Source of the DNA: Coprococcus eutactus
GTDB taxonomy: Bacteria; Bacillota; Clostridia; Lachnospirales; Lachnospiraceae
Assembly (NCBI RefSeq): GCF_025149915.1
Contig: NZ_CP102278.1
Span: 1,348,001-1,412,000 of the forward strand
Direction: 5' to 3'
DNA length: 64,000 nt
How positions within the stretch are numbered: position 1 is the first letter of the stretch; each line of letters opens with the position of its first letter. This document shows positions 1 through 9,568 of the stretch, in pieces. Made by a program: the position numbers and the translations under genes. The notes below the pieces were generated by a model that saw nothing but the letters and a program-made list of their open reading frames with translations, was not told where the DNA came from and did no database searches.

Positions 1-2
1 CA

Positions 3-572
3 GCGCTCAGAAAGATTAACTCACTGCTTTATTTTGGCGCAAAGATCGCAGTTATAGCTCCGAAGATATGCGATGATATAAAGGCTTTAAAGGGCATAAA
101 TGTGCATGAGAGCAACGTGGCTCTTGATATCCTGCAGAACGCGGATATAGTTGTGGCAGCCACAAGACGTCCAGAGATCAATGCAAAGATAGGCAAATAC
201 TGCAACGACAATGATATCATGGTGAATGTGGCTGACAACAAAGATCTCAGCAGTTTCCTTTTCCCTGGAGTTATCGTGAGAGGAGATCTTGTTGTGGGTG
301 TGACGACTGGAGGCAACAGTCAGGCAGTGTCGAAGCAGATCAGGAACATGATAGACAGGATGCTCCCAGAGGAGTATGAGACCCTCACAAGAAAGATGGG
401 AGCATATACAGAGCTTGCAAATGTCAACATAAAGACACCGTCACTGAGGGAGGAGGCTCTCGATGAACTCGTAAAGACAGCCCTCTCGAACAAATGTGTC
501 CTTGATGACAAGAAAGCGAACAAGATACTTGATAAATATTACCGTGAGGACGCAGCCAGAAGAAACGGCTGA
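3..572 (+). CDS. Precorrin-2 dehydrogenase / sirohydrochlorin ferrochelatase-type protein, 5' end missing
   Basis: This is the C-terminal part of a siroheme-synthase-type protein, the NAD-dependent enzyme that oxidises precorrin-2 to sirohydrochlorin and in some members inserts iron. The frame is open to the window edge, so the start and the nucleotide-binding glycine motif lie upstream. Visible family marks are the ALRKINSLLYFGAKIAVIAP stretch (Rossmann fold), VVAATRRPEIN, and VNVADNKDLSSFLFPG followed by VVGVTTGGNSQAVSKQIR, which match the Met8/CysG-N family. The C-terminal helical tail fits the dimerisation region. A promoter follows it, so it ends its own transcription unit. The family is fairly sure; whether it also chelates iron cannot be told from this fragment. 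Confidence 0.8.
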   Translation, partial: ALRKINSLLYFGAKIAVIAPKICDDIKALKGINVHESNVALDILQNADIVVAATRRPEINAKIGKYCNDNDIMVNVADNKDLSSFLFPGVIVRGDLVVGVTTGGNSQAVSKQIRNMIDRMLPEEYETLTRKMGAYTELANVNIKTPSLREEALDELVKTALSNKCVLDDKKANKILDKYYREDAARRNG

Positions 573-675
573 TGATATGGGGAAGATAGAGTGCGGATGA
601 CGTTATATCGTTATAGTTACAAGATGTTTACAAGGAAAAACCTGTATTTATCGGCATATTTGTTGATATTTGCAC

Positions 676-703
676 TTGAATTATCTGATAATTATGATAC
701 AAT
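676..703 (+). promoter_or_regulatory. Promoter of the rimP-nusA-infB operon
   Basis: A TTGAAT box at 676-681 and a TACAAT box at 698-703 are separated by 16 bases, placing the start of transcription near 710. It lies in the 219-base gap between the siroheme gene and rimP, and gives a leader of about 80 bases. Confidence 0.5.
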
Positions 704-731
704 AAATATGATTGTTATAGTATGCAACATG

Positions 732-753
732 AGAGTGGGCTTTGGCCCACTCT
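732..753 (+). terminator. Leader hairpin before rimP, probable NusA-dependent attenuator
   Basis: AGAGTGGGC (732-740) pairs perfectly with GCCCACTCT (745-753) around a four-base loop. The downstream tract (TAATTGTTGT) is a poor, interrupted U-run, so termination should be weak unless a factor helps. In Bacillus subtilis the same operon is known to have a weak NusA-dependent terminator in its leader, through which NusA limits its own expression; position and structure here match that arrangement. The regulatory role in this organism is inferred. Confidence 0.6.
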
Positions 754-791
754 TAATTGTTGTAAAGGTCTTATAAGAGAAAGGTGGTCGT

Positions 792-1259
792 ATTACGAAG
801 AGAGCAGATATTGAGGCAAAGACAGTTGAACTGGTAACTCCGATCATTGAGGCAAACAACCTTGAGCTTGTGGATGTGGAGTACGTGAAGGAAGGCAGTG
901 ATTATTATCTGAGAGTGTATGCTGACAAGGAAGGCGGCATCACGATAAATGACTGCGAGATAGTAAACAGGGCATTGGGAGACCTTCTCGATCAGGAGGA
1001 TTATATCAGTGATGCATATATACTGGAGGTAAGTTCACCGGGACTTACAAGACCACTGAAGAAAGAGAACGATTTTAAGAGAAGTATTGGTAAGGTAGTT
1101 GAGATCAAGACATTTGTCAAGATAAATGGTGCAAAGGAGTTTGAGGGTGTGCTTAAGGCATATGATGACGCTACGGTTACCATAGAATTCGAGGATGAAA
1201 CAGAAGTTACAATATCAAGAAAAGATATTTCTATGATACGTTTAGCATTTATATATTAG
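792..1259 (+). CDS. rimP: Ribosome maturation factor RimP, probable ATT start
   Basis: RimP helps assemble the 30S ribosomal subunit. The family's N-terminal domain is seen in LVTPIIEANNLELVDVEYVK and its conserved loop in SSPGLTRPL; the C-terminal half is the SH3-like domain. The first ordinary start codon in frame is GTG 870, but this would remove about 26 residues of homologous N-terminus (MTKRADIEAKTVELVTPI...). The only well-placed start is ATT at 792, four bases after AAAGGTGG (780-787), giving 155 residues, the normal family length. There is no ATG, GTG or TTG in frame between 783 and 870. First gene of the nusA operon; nusA follows after 12 bases. Function is near certain, the start strongly inferred. 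Confidence 0.9.
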   Translation: MTKRADIEAKTVELVTPIIEANNLELVDVEYVKEGSDYYLRVYADKEGGITINDCEIVNRALGDLLDQEDYISDAYILEVSSPGLTRPLKKENDFKRSIGKVVEIKTFVKINGAKEFEGVLKAYDDATVTIEFEDETEVTISRKDISMIRLAFIY

Positions 1260-1271
1260 GAGGATAAAAAG

Positions 1272-2468
1272 GTGTCAGAGATCATTGAAGCATTGAATCA
1301 GCTGGAGAAGGAGAGAAACATAAGCAAGGATGTACTGCTTGAGGCTATTGAGAGATCACTCAAGACAGCCTGCAAGAAGGATTTCAATACAGACGAGAAC
1401 ATAACAGTTTCACTTGACAGAGAGACAGGAGAGTGCCATGTGTACGCAGCCAAGGAGGTTGTTGATGAGGTTGAGAATCCGTCATTTCAGATATCTCTCA
1501 GCCAGGCTAAGATGCTGAACAGAAGATATGAGATCGGCGATACGGTAAACGTTGAGATAACAACAAAGAACTTTGGTAGAATAGCGGCTCAGCGTGCGAG
1601 AAATGTCATAGTTCAGGCAATTAATGAGAACGAGAGAGCTGCTATATACGATCATTTCCATATGAAAGAGAAGGATGTGGTTACAGGAATCGTTGAGAGA
1701 CAGGTTGGAGACAGTGTGAATGTAAGTCTTGATGATAAAACAGAGGCACTCTTGAAGCCATCAGAGATGATCGAGGGCGAGACATATGAGAGAGGCGACA
1801 GGATCAAGCTGTATGTGACTGAGGTCAAGAAGACAAACAAGGGACCAAAGATCGTGGTTTCAAGAACACATCCAGAGCTTGTGAAGAGACTGTTTGAGAA
1901 GGAAGTTACAGAGATCGCGGACGGCGTTGTTGAGATCAAGAGCTTCTGCAGAGAGGCCGGTTCAAGATCAAAGATCGCTGTGTGGTCAAATGATGAGAAT
2001 GTTGATGCTGTAGGAGCCTGTGTCGGTGTAAACGGAGACAGAGTAAATGCGGTTGTCGCAGATTTAAATGGCGAGAAGATAGATATCATCCCTTGGAGTG
2101 AGAACCCTGCTGAGTTTATTTACAACGCACTCAGTCCATCAGATGTTGAGGATGTATCTGTTGATCTTGATGAGAAGAGTGCATTTGTCGTAGTGCCTGA
2201 TACACAGCTTTCACTTGCTATAGGTAAGAAAGGTCAGAATGCAAGACTTGCAGCAAAGCTCACAGGATATAAGATCGATATCAAGAGTCATTCAAAGGCT
2301 GAGGAGATGGGTTATTTCGACGATCAGGCACCAGACGGTGGTTATGACAAAGATTTTGATCCATACGGAAGCGATGATGATTATTATGATGAGGTTGACG
2401 ATGATAAAGATGCCAAGTCAGCTTCAGTTGACATAGATGAAACCGATGACACAGGCGTAGAGGAATAG
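1272..2468 (+). CDS. nusA: Transcription elongation/termination factor NusA
   Basis: NusA binds RNA polymerase and nascent RNA and controls pausing, termination and antitermination. Domains in order: the N-terminal polymerase-binding domain (about 1-125), the S1 domain (about 133-200, DVVTGIVERQVGDSVNVSL), KH1 (about 230-280) and KH2 (about 300-345, with the IGKKGQNARLAAKL signature). A 50-residue tail rich in Asp replaces any further domain; gammaproteobacterial acidic repeats are absent, as expected for a Firmicute. The GTG start at 1272 follows AGGAGG (1258-1263) with suitable spacing. The protein may act on the hairpin at 732-753 upstream of its own operon. Confidence 0.97.
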   Translation: MSEIIEALNQLEKERNISKDVLLEAIERSLKTACKKDFNTDENITVSLDRETGECHVYAAKEVVDEVENPSFQISLSQAKMLNRRYEIGDTVNVEITTKNFGRIAAQRARNVIVQAINENERAAIYDHFHMKEKDVVTGIVERQVGDSVNVSLDDKTEALLKPSEMIEGETYERGDRIKLYVTEVKKTNKGPKIVVSRTHPELVKRLFEKEVTEIADGVVEIKSFCREAGSRSKIAVWSNDENVDAVGACVGVNGDRVNAVVADLNGEKIDIIPWSENPAEFIYNALSPSDVEDVSVDLDEKSAFVVVPDTQLSLAIGKKGQNARLAAKLTGYKIDIKSHSKAEEMGYFDDQAPDGGYDKDFDPYGSDDDYYDEVDDDKDAKSASVDIDETDDTGVEE

Positions 2469-2551
2469 TCATTTACATTTGGTTATGACGATGCGCTGCA
2501 CTTGTCCGGAGGATACCGGACGGCACATGAAAAGAAACAGGGAGTGATGAG

Positions 2552-2824
2552 ATGGCAAAGAAGATACCTCTGAGGCAATGTCTTGGATGCCGTGAGATGG
2601 TTCAGAAGAATCAGCTTATCAGGATTGTCCGCAGCAGTGACGGTGCGTTTGCAGTTGACGCCACAGGAAAGCTTAGCGGCAGAGGCGCCTACATATGTAG
2701 GAAAACGGACTGTCTGAAGAAGGCGGTCGGAAGTAAAGCCCTTGAGAAGTCTTTCAAGGTGAGCATACCTTCTGAGGTTTATGAACAATTAGACAAGGAG
2801 CTGCGTGATATTGAAGAACAATAA
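2552..2824 (+). CDS. rnpM: RNase P modulator RnpM (YlxR family, DUF448)
   Basis: A 90-residue basic protein of the YlxR family. The family signature PLRQCLGCREM is at residues 6-16, followed by LIRIVRS, GRGAYICRK and a C-terminal helical part. Members are known as RnpM, an RNA-binding protein that binds the RNase P RNA and modulates the enzyme. ATG 2552 has GGGAGTGATGAG upstream. Its 3' end overlaps the next gene (ylxQ), so the two are probably translationally coupled; the nusA-rnpM-ylxQ-infB order is the standard Firmicutes arrangement. Confidence 0.92.
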   Translation: MAKKIPLRQCLGCREMVQKNQLIRIVRSSDGAFAVDATGKLSGRGAYICRKTDCLKKAVGSKALEKSFKVSIPSEVYEQLDKELRDIEEQ

Positions 2825-3134
2825 GATATACTCGACTATTTCTTTGTGTGCTAGAGCGAGAAGGCTCTGCAGTGGCAATTTTTCAGTAGAGAGAGCGGTA
2901 AAGACTCAGAGTGCATATGTTGTTATAGTTGCAAAGGATGCCTCTGACAATACAAAGAAACTTTTCGACCAGAAGTGCAACTACTATGGAATCCCATATT
3001 ACGAGTACGGAACCAAGGATGAGCTTGGCAAGTACACGGGAAACGAGATGAGGACATCGGTGGCTATACTGGACGAAGGTTTTGGCAATCAGATCATAAA
3101 GTATATGAATGTAAATGAAAACATGGAGGTGTAA
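2811..3134 (+). CDS. ylxQ: L7Ae-family ribosomal-like protein YlxQ
   Basis: A small L7Ae/L30e/S12e-fold protein, known in this position as YlxQ; the family binds kink-turn RNA. The N-terminal KIYSTISLCARARRLCSG resembles the family's opening helix with its lysine/arginine patch, and the central VVIVAKDASDNTKKLF is the typical strand-helix segment. Two starts are possible inside the end of rnpM: GTG 2805, only 4 bases after AAGGAG (2795-2800), and TTG 2811, 10 bases after it. The shorter form (MKNNKIYS...) looks more like the family and is chosen here. It lies 3 bases before infB. Confidence 0.85.
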   Translation: MKNNKIYSTISLCARARRLCSGNFSVERAVKTQSAYVVIVAKDASDNTKKLFDQKCNYYGIPYYEYGTKDELGKYTGNEMRTSVAILDEGFGNQIIKYMNVNENMEV

Positions 3135-3137
3135 CAT

Positions 3138-6113
3138 TTGGCAAAAATCAGAGTACACGAATTATCAAAACAGTTGAACATTTCAAATAAAGATATTATA
3201 GATACCCTTGGTGCAAAGGGAATAGAGATCAAGAGTCACATGTCAAATCTTGATGACTCAATGGTGGCAATAGTTAAGTCAAAGTTCAGTGGTGCTGGAA
3301 ACGCTCCAAAGCAGGCAGCAGCCAAGACAGAGACTCCAAAGCAGCAGGCAAAGCCAGTGGTTCCGAAGCAGGAGCCAAAGCAGCAGATAAAGCCACAGAC
3401 CGCTGCCGAGACTGTGAAGACACAGACTGTTAGGACAGAGACTCCAAAACAGCAGCAGACAAAGGCAGAAACACCTAGGCAGACTTCTGCAAGAGAGGAC
3501 AATCAGGCAGCCAGACAGGGGGCTGGCAATCATGTTAGATTTGCCAGAGAGGATAAGAACAGCGGCAAGATGAATAATAACGGAAACAGAGTCAGATTTA
3601 ACAACGACAGACAGGGCGGCACTGACAGAGCAAGATTCAGTGGCGACAGAAATCAGAACGACAGAAATCAGGGCGACAGGCCAAGATTTAACAGAGATGG
3701 TCAGGGCGACAGAAACCAGGGCGACAGACCAAGATTTAATAGAGACGGTCAGGGCGACAGGAACCAGGGCGACAGACCAAGATTTAATAGAGACGGTCAG
3801 GGCGACAGGAACCAGGGCGACAGACCAAGGTTTAATAGGGACGGCCAGGGCGACAGACCAAGGTTTAACAGAGATGGTCAGGGTGACAGAAACCAGGGCG
3901 ACAGACCAAGATTTAACAGAGATGGTCAGGGTGACAGGAACCAGGGCGACAGGCCAAGATTTAACAGAGATGGCCAGGGCGACAGAAACCAGGGCGGCGG
4001 CCGTTTTGGCAGAGACGGAGGCGACAGAAACCAGGGCGGAAGAGGCTTTGGAAGAGATGGCGGAAACCGTTTCAGCAATCGTATCAACATGCCATTTGGC
4101 AAGGATGACGAGGATGACAGCCCGGCTCAGAAGAGAGCACCGTTTAGAAGAGACCGCAAGGACTTCGACGCCAAGGAGATGCCAGGTAAAGATCTGAAGA
4201 GTCAGAACAGAGACAATTACAACAGAGATAAGAATAAGCCTCGTAAGGGTAATAGAAGATCTCCAGAGGAGGTTGAGGCAGATATCAGCAGACTTGCAAA
4301 GAATGTCAAGAGCAAGCCTCAGAAGAAGCAGCAGACACCACAGGAGGATCCGGATGCAATCAGAACCATCACACTTCCAGAGACAGTTACACTCAAGGAT
4401 CTTGCCGATGCGGTTAAGACACCTGTAACAGCTCTCATAAAGAAACTTTTCCTTGCAGGAAAGATGGTTAATGTGAACTCTGAGTTTTCATTTGATGAGG
4501 CTTCAGAGATCGCTCTCGAGTACAACTGTATAGCTGAAGAAGAGGAGAAGGTAGATGTTATCGAGGAACTCCTGAAGGAGGACGAAGAGGACGAGAAGGA
4601 TATGGTTTCAAGACCACCTGTTGTCTGTGTTATGGGTCACGTTGACCACGGTAAGACATCACTTCTTGACGCTATCAGACAGACAAAGGTAACATCAGGT
4701 GAGGCTGGTGGAATCACACAGGCCATTGGTGCATCAGTTGTCGATGTAAATGGTCAGACTATAACATTCCTTGATACTCCTGGACATGAGGCGTTCACAG
4801 CAATGCGTATGCGTGGTGCACAGAGTACAGATATCGCTATCCTTGTTGTAGCTGCCGATGATGGAGTAATGCCACAGACAGTTGAGGCTATAAACCATGC
4901 AAAGGCTGCCGGAATAGAGATCATCGTAGCGATCAACAAGATCGATAAGGAAAGTGCCAATATAGAGAGAGTTAAGCAGGAGCTTACAGAGTATGAGCTT
5001 ATCCCAGAGGATTGGGGCGGTTCAACAATATTCTGTCCTGTATCTGCACATACTAAGGAAGGTATCGACAATCTCCTTGAGATGATACTTCTAACAGCAG
5101 ATGTGCTTGAACTCAAGGCAAATCCTAACAGAAAGGCAAGAGGTATCGTCATAGAGGCTGAGCTTGACAAGGGACGCGGACCTGTTGCAACAATGCTTGT
5201 ACAGAAGGGAACACTCCATGTTGGAGATTACATCGCAGTAGGTGCTTCACACGGTAAGGTTCGTGCTATGACGAACTCAAGAGGTGAGAGAGTTACAGAG
5301 GCTCTTCCATCAACACCTGTACAGATCCAGGGACTTAACACAGTACCTGATGCAGGTGAGATATTCATGGCAGTTGACAATGAGAAGGAAGCCAGAACCA
5401 TATCTGAGACATATATCTCACAGGGTAAGGAGAAGCTCCTTGCAGATACAAAGCAGAGAATGTCACTTGACGATCTGTACAGCCAGATCCAGGCCGGCAA
5501 CCTCAAGGAACTCAAGATCATCATCAAGGCAGATGTACAGGGTTCAGTTGAGGCCGTTAAACAGAGCCTTTTAAAGCTCTCAAATGACGAGGTTGTCATC
5601 AAGTGTATACATGCAGGTGTAGGTGCTATCAACGAGTCAGATATAATTCTTGCGTCAGCATCAAATGCCATCGTAATTGGTTTCAATATCAGACCGGATG
5701 CGAGAGCAAAGGATATGGCAGACAGCGAGGGCGTAGATGTTCGTCTGTACAGAGTCATCTACAATGCAATAGAGGATATTGATTCAGCAATGAAGGGTAT
5801 GCTTGATCCTATATATGAGGAGAAGGTCATCGGACACGCAGAGATCAGACAGACGTACAAGGCTTCTGGTATCGGTGTCATTGCCGGTTCATATGTTCTC
5901 GACGGAACAATCAACAGAAACTGCAGCGTAAGGATCACAAGAGAGGGCAATCTTATATTTGAAGGAAAGCTTGCTTCACTTAAGAGATTTAAGGATGACG
6001 TAAAGGAAGTTAAGTCAGGATTCGAATGTGGTATGGTATTTGAGAACTTCCAGGACGTTGCAGAGGAAGATCAGATAGAGGCATACGAGATGGTAGAGGT
6101 GCCTAGAAAGTAG
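3138..6113 (+). CDS. infB: Translation initiation factor IF-2 with a repeat-rich N-terminal region
   Basis: IF-2 is the GTPase that places initiator tRNA on the 30S subunit and promotes subunit joining. The TTG start at 3138 follows GGAGGTG. Order: an IF2N module (about 1-50), a Lys/Gln/Pro-rich stretch, an Arg/Gly/Asn/Gln-rich repeat region (about 175-310), a second IF2N module (about 410-465), then the G domain with GHVDHGKT at 500-507, [12 protein letters not shown], and NKID, followed by domains II, III and the fMet-tRNA-binding C-terminus ending near VEVP. At 991 residues it is long for the family because of the repeats. Codons of the repeats are near identical, so the copy number may vary between strains. 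Identity is certain. Confidence 0.98.
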   Translation: MAKIRVHELSKQLNISNKDIIDTLGAKGIEIKSHMSNLDDSMVAIVKSKFSGAGNAPKQAAAKTETPKQQAKPVVPKQEPKQQIKPQTAAETVKTQTVRTETPKQQQTKAETPRQTSAREDNQAARQGAGNHVRFAREDKNSGKMNNNGNRVRFNNDRQGGTDRARFSGDRNQNDRNQGDRPRFNRDGQGDRNQGDRPRFNRDGQGDRNQGDRPRFNRDGQGDRNQGDRPRFNRDGQGDRPRFNRDGQGDRNQGDRPRFNRDGQGDRNQGDRPRFNRDGQGDRNQGGGRFGRDGGDRNQGGRGFGRDGGNRFSNRINMPFGKDDEDDSPAQKRAPFRRDRKDFDAKEMPGKDLKSQNRDNYNRDKNKPRKGNRRSPEEVEADISRLAKNVKSKPQKKQQTPQEDPDAIRTITLPETVTLKDLADAVKTPVTALIKKLFLAGKMVNVNSEFSFDEASEIALEYNCIAEEEEKVDVIEELLKEDEEDEKDMVSRPPVVCVMGHVDHGKTSLLDAIRQTKVTSGEAGGITQAIGASVVDVNGQTITFLDTPGHEAFTAMRMRGAQSTDIAILVVAADDGVMPQTVEAINHAKAAGIEIIVAINKIDKESANIERVKQELTEYELIPEDWGGSTIFCPVSAHTKEGIDNLLEMILLTADVLELKANPNRKARGIVIEAELDKGRGPVATMLVQKGTLHVGDYIAVGASHGKVRAMTNSRGERVTEALPSTPVQIQGLNTVPDAGEIFMAVDNEKEARTISETYISQGKEKLLADTKQRMSLDDLYSQIQAGNLKELKIIIKADVQGSVEAVKQSLLKLSNDEVVIKCIHAGVGAINESDIILASASNAIVIGFNIRPDARAKDMADSEGVDVRLYRVIYNAIEDIDSAMKGMLDPIYEEKVIGHAEIRQTYKASGIGVIAGSYVLDGTINRNCSVRITREGNLIFEGKLASLKRFKDDVKEVKSGFECGMVFENFQDVAEEDQIEAYEMVEVPRK
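3658..3990 (+). repeat. 48-bp tandem repeat inside infB
   Basis: About six full copies and one shortened copy of a 48-bp unit encode the 16-residue motif [16 protein letters not shown]. One internal copy lacks the NQGDR portion (an 11-residue unit). The encoded region is basic and disordered-looking and resembles RGG/RDR-type RNA-binding tails. The near-identity of the copies also keeps a second frame open, which is a by-product and not a gene. Confidence 0.9.
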
Positions 6114-6121
6114 TAATAGAT

Positions 6122-6526
6122 ATGAGAAAAAACAGTGTAAAGAATAACAGGATAAATGGTGAGGTTCAGAGGGAACTGAGCAGGATCATAAGTCGTGAGA
6201 TCAAGGATCCCAGAATATCACCTATGACATCAGTTGTTGATGTGGTTGTCACACCTGACCTCAAATTCTGTAAGGCATATATCAGTGTCCTGGGAGACCA
6301 GGATGCTGTTGATTCCACATTTGCAGGGCTGACCAGTGCGATGGGATATATCAGAAGAGAGCTTGCTCATTCTGTAAATCTTCGAAACACTCCAGAGATA
6401 ACATTTATCATGGATCAGTCCATAGAGTATGGTGTTAACATGTCCCACAAGATAGACGAGGCTATTGGAAAGCACGGGGACGAGACAGAAGATATAACAG
6501 ATGGTTCAGATGACAGTGAAGAATAA
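6122..6526 (+). CDS. rbfA: 30S ribosome-binding factor RbfA
   Basis: RbfA is a KH-type protein for late 30S assembly and cold adaptation. The 134-residue length, the N-terminal RINGEVQRELSRIISREIKD and the following ISPMTSVVDVVVTPDLKFCK with YISVLGD are typical. A short acidic tail (DETEDITDGSDDSEE) follows the conserved core. It begins 8 bases after infB, as in other Firmicutes nusA operons, and nrnA comes next. Confidence 0.95.
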   Translation: MRKNSVKNNRINGEVQRELSRIISREIKDPRISPMTSVVDVVVTPDLKFCKAYISVLGDQDAVDSTFAGLTSAMGYIRRELAHSVNLRNTPEITFIMDQSIEYGVNMSHKIDEAIGKHGDETEDITDGSDDSEE

Positions 6527-6607
6527 TGAAAAATGAGCATTGTGGCAGTTGTGCATGGGCAAACTGTCACAATGCATATTCCTACATCGAGCCGGCGGGA
6601 GGTATAT

Positions 6608-7555
6608 ATGAACGAACTTATAAGAGAGATAGAGAATGCAGACAGTATAGCCATAACAGGACATATAAATCCTGATGGTGATTGTATAGGTTCTACACTT
6701 GGAATGTATAACTATATAACAAGCAATTACCCTGGTAAGAAAGTTCAGGTATATCTTCAGGAATTTCCTGATGTATTCATGTTTTTGAATGGCGCATCTG
6801 AGGTCAAGCATGAGACTGATGATGAGATCTATGATCTGTTCATGTCACTCGATTGCGGGGATCCGGATAGATTCACTCCATTTGCACAGTATTTTGAGAC
6901 TGCAAAGAGGACGCTGTGCATAGATCATCATATATCCAACAAGGGCTTTGGTGATGTGTGCTATGTGGAGCCACAGGCGTGTTCTGCAGCGGAGGCAATC
7001 TTCAAACTCCTTGATGAGGATAAAATAAATCAGCCTTGCGCCGAGGCATTATACATGGGAATAGTTCATGACACAGGCGTGTTTAAACACAGCAATACGA
7101 CAAGATCAGCTATGACGATTGCCGGAATTCTGATCGAAAAGGGAGCCAGACCAAGTTTTGTTATAGATGAAACATTTTATAAGAAGACTCTTACACAGAA
7201 TAAGCTTCTGGGTTACGCACTGCTCGGTATGAAGCAGTTTGCAAATGGCAAGATTACGCATACATTGCTTACTTTTGAAGATTTCGAAAAGTTTGGTGCT
7301 TCAAAGATGGATACGGATGGCATAGTCGATCAGTTGAGACTCACATCAGGAACAGAGGTTGCATTTTTCATGTATCAGTCTGGAGAGAATGAGTATAAGA
7401 TATCACTCAGAGCAAATGACATCGTGAATGTGAGCGAGATCGCATGCAGCCACGGCGGCGGCGGTCATGTAAAAGCAGCGGGATGCAATATAAAAGGCGA
7501 TCCGGATAAGATAGTTGCAGAGATAGTCGCAGAGATTGAAAAGCAGCTGGTATAA
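6608..7555 (+). CDS. nrnA: DHH-family bifunctional oligoribonuclease / pAp phosphatase NrnA
   Basis: NrnA degrades short RNA oligomers and dephosphorylates 3'-phosphoadenosine 5'-phosphate. The DHH domain shows GHINPDGDCIGS (about 18-29), SLDCGDPDRF and the namesake IDHHISN; the C-terminal DHHA1 domain ends with the GGGGHVKAAG glycine loop. The frame is open upstream to 6533, but ATG 6608 is preceded by GGGAGG (6597-6602) at five bases and begins MNELIREIENADSIAITG as in relatives, giving 315 residues, the normal size. It sits between rbfA and truB, its usual place. The manganese-binding Asp/His residues appear intact. Confidence 0.93.
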   Translation: MNELIREIENADSIAITGHINPDGDCIGSTLGMYNYITSNYPGKKVQVYLQEFPDVFMFLNGASEVKHETDDEIYDLFMSLDCGDPDRFTPFAQYFETAKRTLCIDHHISNKGFGDVCYVEPQACSAAEAIFKLLDEDKINQPCAEALYMGIVHDTGVFKHSNTTRSAMTIAGILIEKGARPSFVIDETFYKKTLTQNKLLGYALLGMKQFANGKITHTLLTFEDFEKFGASKMDTDGIVDQLRLTSGTEVAFFMYQSGENEYKISLRANDIVNVSEIACSHGGGGHVKAAGCNIKGDPDKIVAEIVAEIEKQLV

Positions 7556-7595
7556 AAACAGCTTAAAGTTTCTTGGATAGGAATAAATAATAATT

Positions 7596-8498
7596 ATGAT
7601 AGACGGTTTTATCAATATATATAAGGAGCAGGGCTATACATCATTTGATGTGGTTGCAAAGCTCCGGGGTATACTAAAACAGAAAAAGATAGGTCATACC
7701 GGAACTCTCGATCCCATGGCGGAGGGAGTTCTTCTTGTGTGTCTTGGAAGTGCCACAAAGATGTGTGATCTTCTGACGGAGAAGAATAAGACATATACGT
7801 GTACGATGCTGCTTGGCAAGACCAGTGATACGGAGGATGTCACAGGTAAACTCACAGATGTGACAGACATCTATCCTGATGAGCAGACAGTCATTGAGAC
7901 AGTGATGAGTTTTGTCGGGGATTACATGCAGGTCCCACCGATGTATTCTGCCATCAAGGTAAATGGCAAGAAGCTTTATGAGCTTGCAAGAGCTGGGCAG
8001 GTCATAGAACGGCAGCCGAGACCTGTTACGATACACAGTATTCAGATACTTTCGACAGATCTTCCGAGGGTAACATTTGACGTGAATTGTTCCAAGGGTA
8101 CTTATATAAGAAGTCTCTGCCGGGATATCGGAGAAAAGCTGGGCTGCGGAGCCGTGATGGAGAGACTTATCAGAACAGAGGTGAAAGGCTTTACTATAGA
8201 AGAAAGTCTGACACTTGATGCCGTGGAGAAGGCAAGGGATGATGGAACGCTTATGCAGCATGTGCTCACAACAGACAAGCTTATGCCGGATATTCCAGAG
8301 CTCCATATATCAGCAAAGGGTGAGAAGCTTCTTGCAAATGGCAATAAACTCTCTGCGGATTCATTTGTGGAAAATCAGATATACAGGGACACATACGTCA
8401 AGGTGTACGATGAGAACGGGAGATTTGCAGCACTGTATGAATACAGCGATGAGAAGAGGCAGTATGTGCCGTTCAAGATGTTTCCGGTGAGCAGATGA
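7596..8498 (+). CDS. truB: tRNA pseudouridine-55 synthase TruB
   Basis: TruB makes pseudouridine 55 in the T-loop of tRNAs. The catalytic motif HTGTLDPMAEG is at residues 34-44, with the nucleophile Asp39. VPPMYSAIKVNGKKLYELAR and the SKGTYIRSL motif are also conserved, and the C-terminal region is PUA-like. 300 residues is the usual length. It starts 40 bases after nrnA and precedes ribF, as commonly seen. Confidence 0.97.
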   Translation: MIDGFINIYKEQGYTSFDVVAKLRGILKQKKIGHTGTLDPMAEGVLLVCLGSATKMCDLLTEKNKTYTCTMLLGKTSDTEDVTGKLTDVTDIYPDEQTVIETVMSFVGDYMQVPPMYSAIKVNGKKLYELARAGQVIERQPRPVTIHSIQILSTDLPRVTFDVNCSKGTYIRSLCRDIGEKLGCGAVMERLIRTEVKGFTIEESLTLDAVEKARDDGTLMQHVLTTDKLMPDIPELHISAKGEKLLANGNKLSADSFVENQIYRDTYVKVYDENGRFAALYEYSDEKRQYVPFKMFPVSR

Positions 8499-8596
8499 TT
8501 TCGAGCGGGTTTAATGGTAAGGTGATAAGTCTGGCAGTGATCGCTAGATGAGCCTGTTTACAAATATATATTTTATGAAATTTAGGACATACATTT

Positions 8597-9568
8597 ATGA
8601 TTTATATAAAGAATACGAAGAAGATACAACTAAACAGCACAGAACGTACAGCGGTTGCCCTTGGAAAGTTTGACGGAATCCATCAGGGGCATATGCTTCT
8701 GATAGAGCAGGTGTTAAAACTTCAGAAACATGGCTACATGGGAGTCGTGTTCACATTTGACATGAGGGAAAATCATGTGTTTGATGTGAGTAATATGAAG
8801 ACCATATATACATCTGAAGAGAAAGCACAGGTGGTATCGGATACAGGTGTTGACGTTCTGGTCGAATATCCGTTTGATGATGCATTTGCTGCAACAGAGC
8901 CAGAGGCTTTTATCAGGGATATACTGGTGGGTATGATGAGAGCCGGATATGTGGTGGTTGGAAGTGACTATAGGTTTGGCAGAGACAGGAAAGGTGACGT
9001 GGAGACCTTGAAGAGTCATGCTGAGGAGTATGGTTATAAGGTCATAGTCATAGACAAGCTGGAGCAGGATGACGAGGTGGTGAGTTCCACAGTCATAAGA
9101 AGGAATATATCCGAGGGCAACGTGAGAGCGGTAATACCGATGCTGGGAAGACCGTACAGCATGACCGGTGAGGTCGTGTCAGGAAAACAGCTTGGGAGAA
9201 CTATCGGAATCCCAACTGCAAATATGCTGCCGCAGGATCATAAGCTATATCCGCCAGCGGGGGTGTATGCATCCAGGATAAAGATCGTAAAAGGCGAACA
9301 TGCAGGTCACGAGGATCCGTTCAGGATGTATATGGGAATCACCAATATAGGTGATAATCCTACGGTGAATGATAATGGCAATATAACCATAGAGACCAAT
9401 ATATTTGATTTTGACAGGGATATATATGGCAATATCATAAAAGTTGAGCTTATACAGAAAATTCGCGGCGAGAAGAAATTTGCAGGTATTGAGGAATTAA
9501 AGAAACAGATGTCAAACGACATAGATGCAGCAAAAAAAATAATTGTAGATAGTAAATTGGTAAAATAG
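8597..9568 (+). CDS. ribF: Bifunctional riboflavin kinase / FAD synthetase RibF
   Basis: RibF converts riboflavin to FMN and then FAD. The N-terminal FAD synthetase domain (about 15-180) carries ALGKFDGIHQGH and VVGSDYRFGRDRKGD; the C-terminal riboflavin kinase domain (about 185-310) carries GRTIGIPTANM and NPTV followed by the ETNIFDFDRDIYG region. 323 residues is typical. About 100 bases separate it from truB with no clear terminator, so it is probably the last gene of the nusA operon; a long hairpin begins in its stop codon region. Confidence 0.96.
   Translation: MIYIKNTKKIQLNSTERTAVALGKFDGIHQGHMLLIEQVLKLQKHGYMGVVFTFDMRENHVFDVSNMKTIYTSEEKAQVVSDTGVDVLVEYPFDDAFAATEPEAFIRDILVGMMRAGYVVVGSDYRFGRDRKGDVETLKSHAEEYGYKVIVIDKLEQDDEVVSSTVIRRNISEGNVRAVIPMLGRPYSMTGEVVSGKQLGRTIGIPTANMLPQDHKLYPPAGVYASRIKIVKGEHAGHEDPFRMYMGITNIGDNPTVNDNGNITIETNIFDFDRDIYGNIIKVELIQKIRGEKKFAGIEELKKQMSNDIDAAKKIIVDSKLVK

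Noticed and set aside
591..776. 61-codon plus-strand ORF before rimP
   Set aside because: It spans the promoter and the leader hairpin, has no ribosome binding site and no family-like sequence.
3658..3990. CRISPR-like regular repeats
   Set aside because: The repeats are directly adjacent, coding and in frame with IF-2; there are no spacers.
3640..4197. 185-codon ORF in another frame of infB
   Set aside because: It is a by-product of the 48-bp repeats, which keep a second frame open (repeated [11 protein letters not shown] pattern); not a gene.
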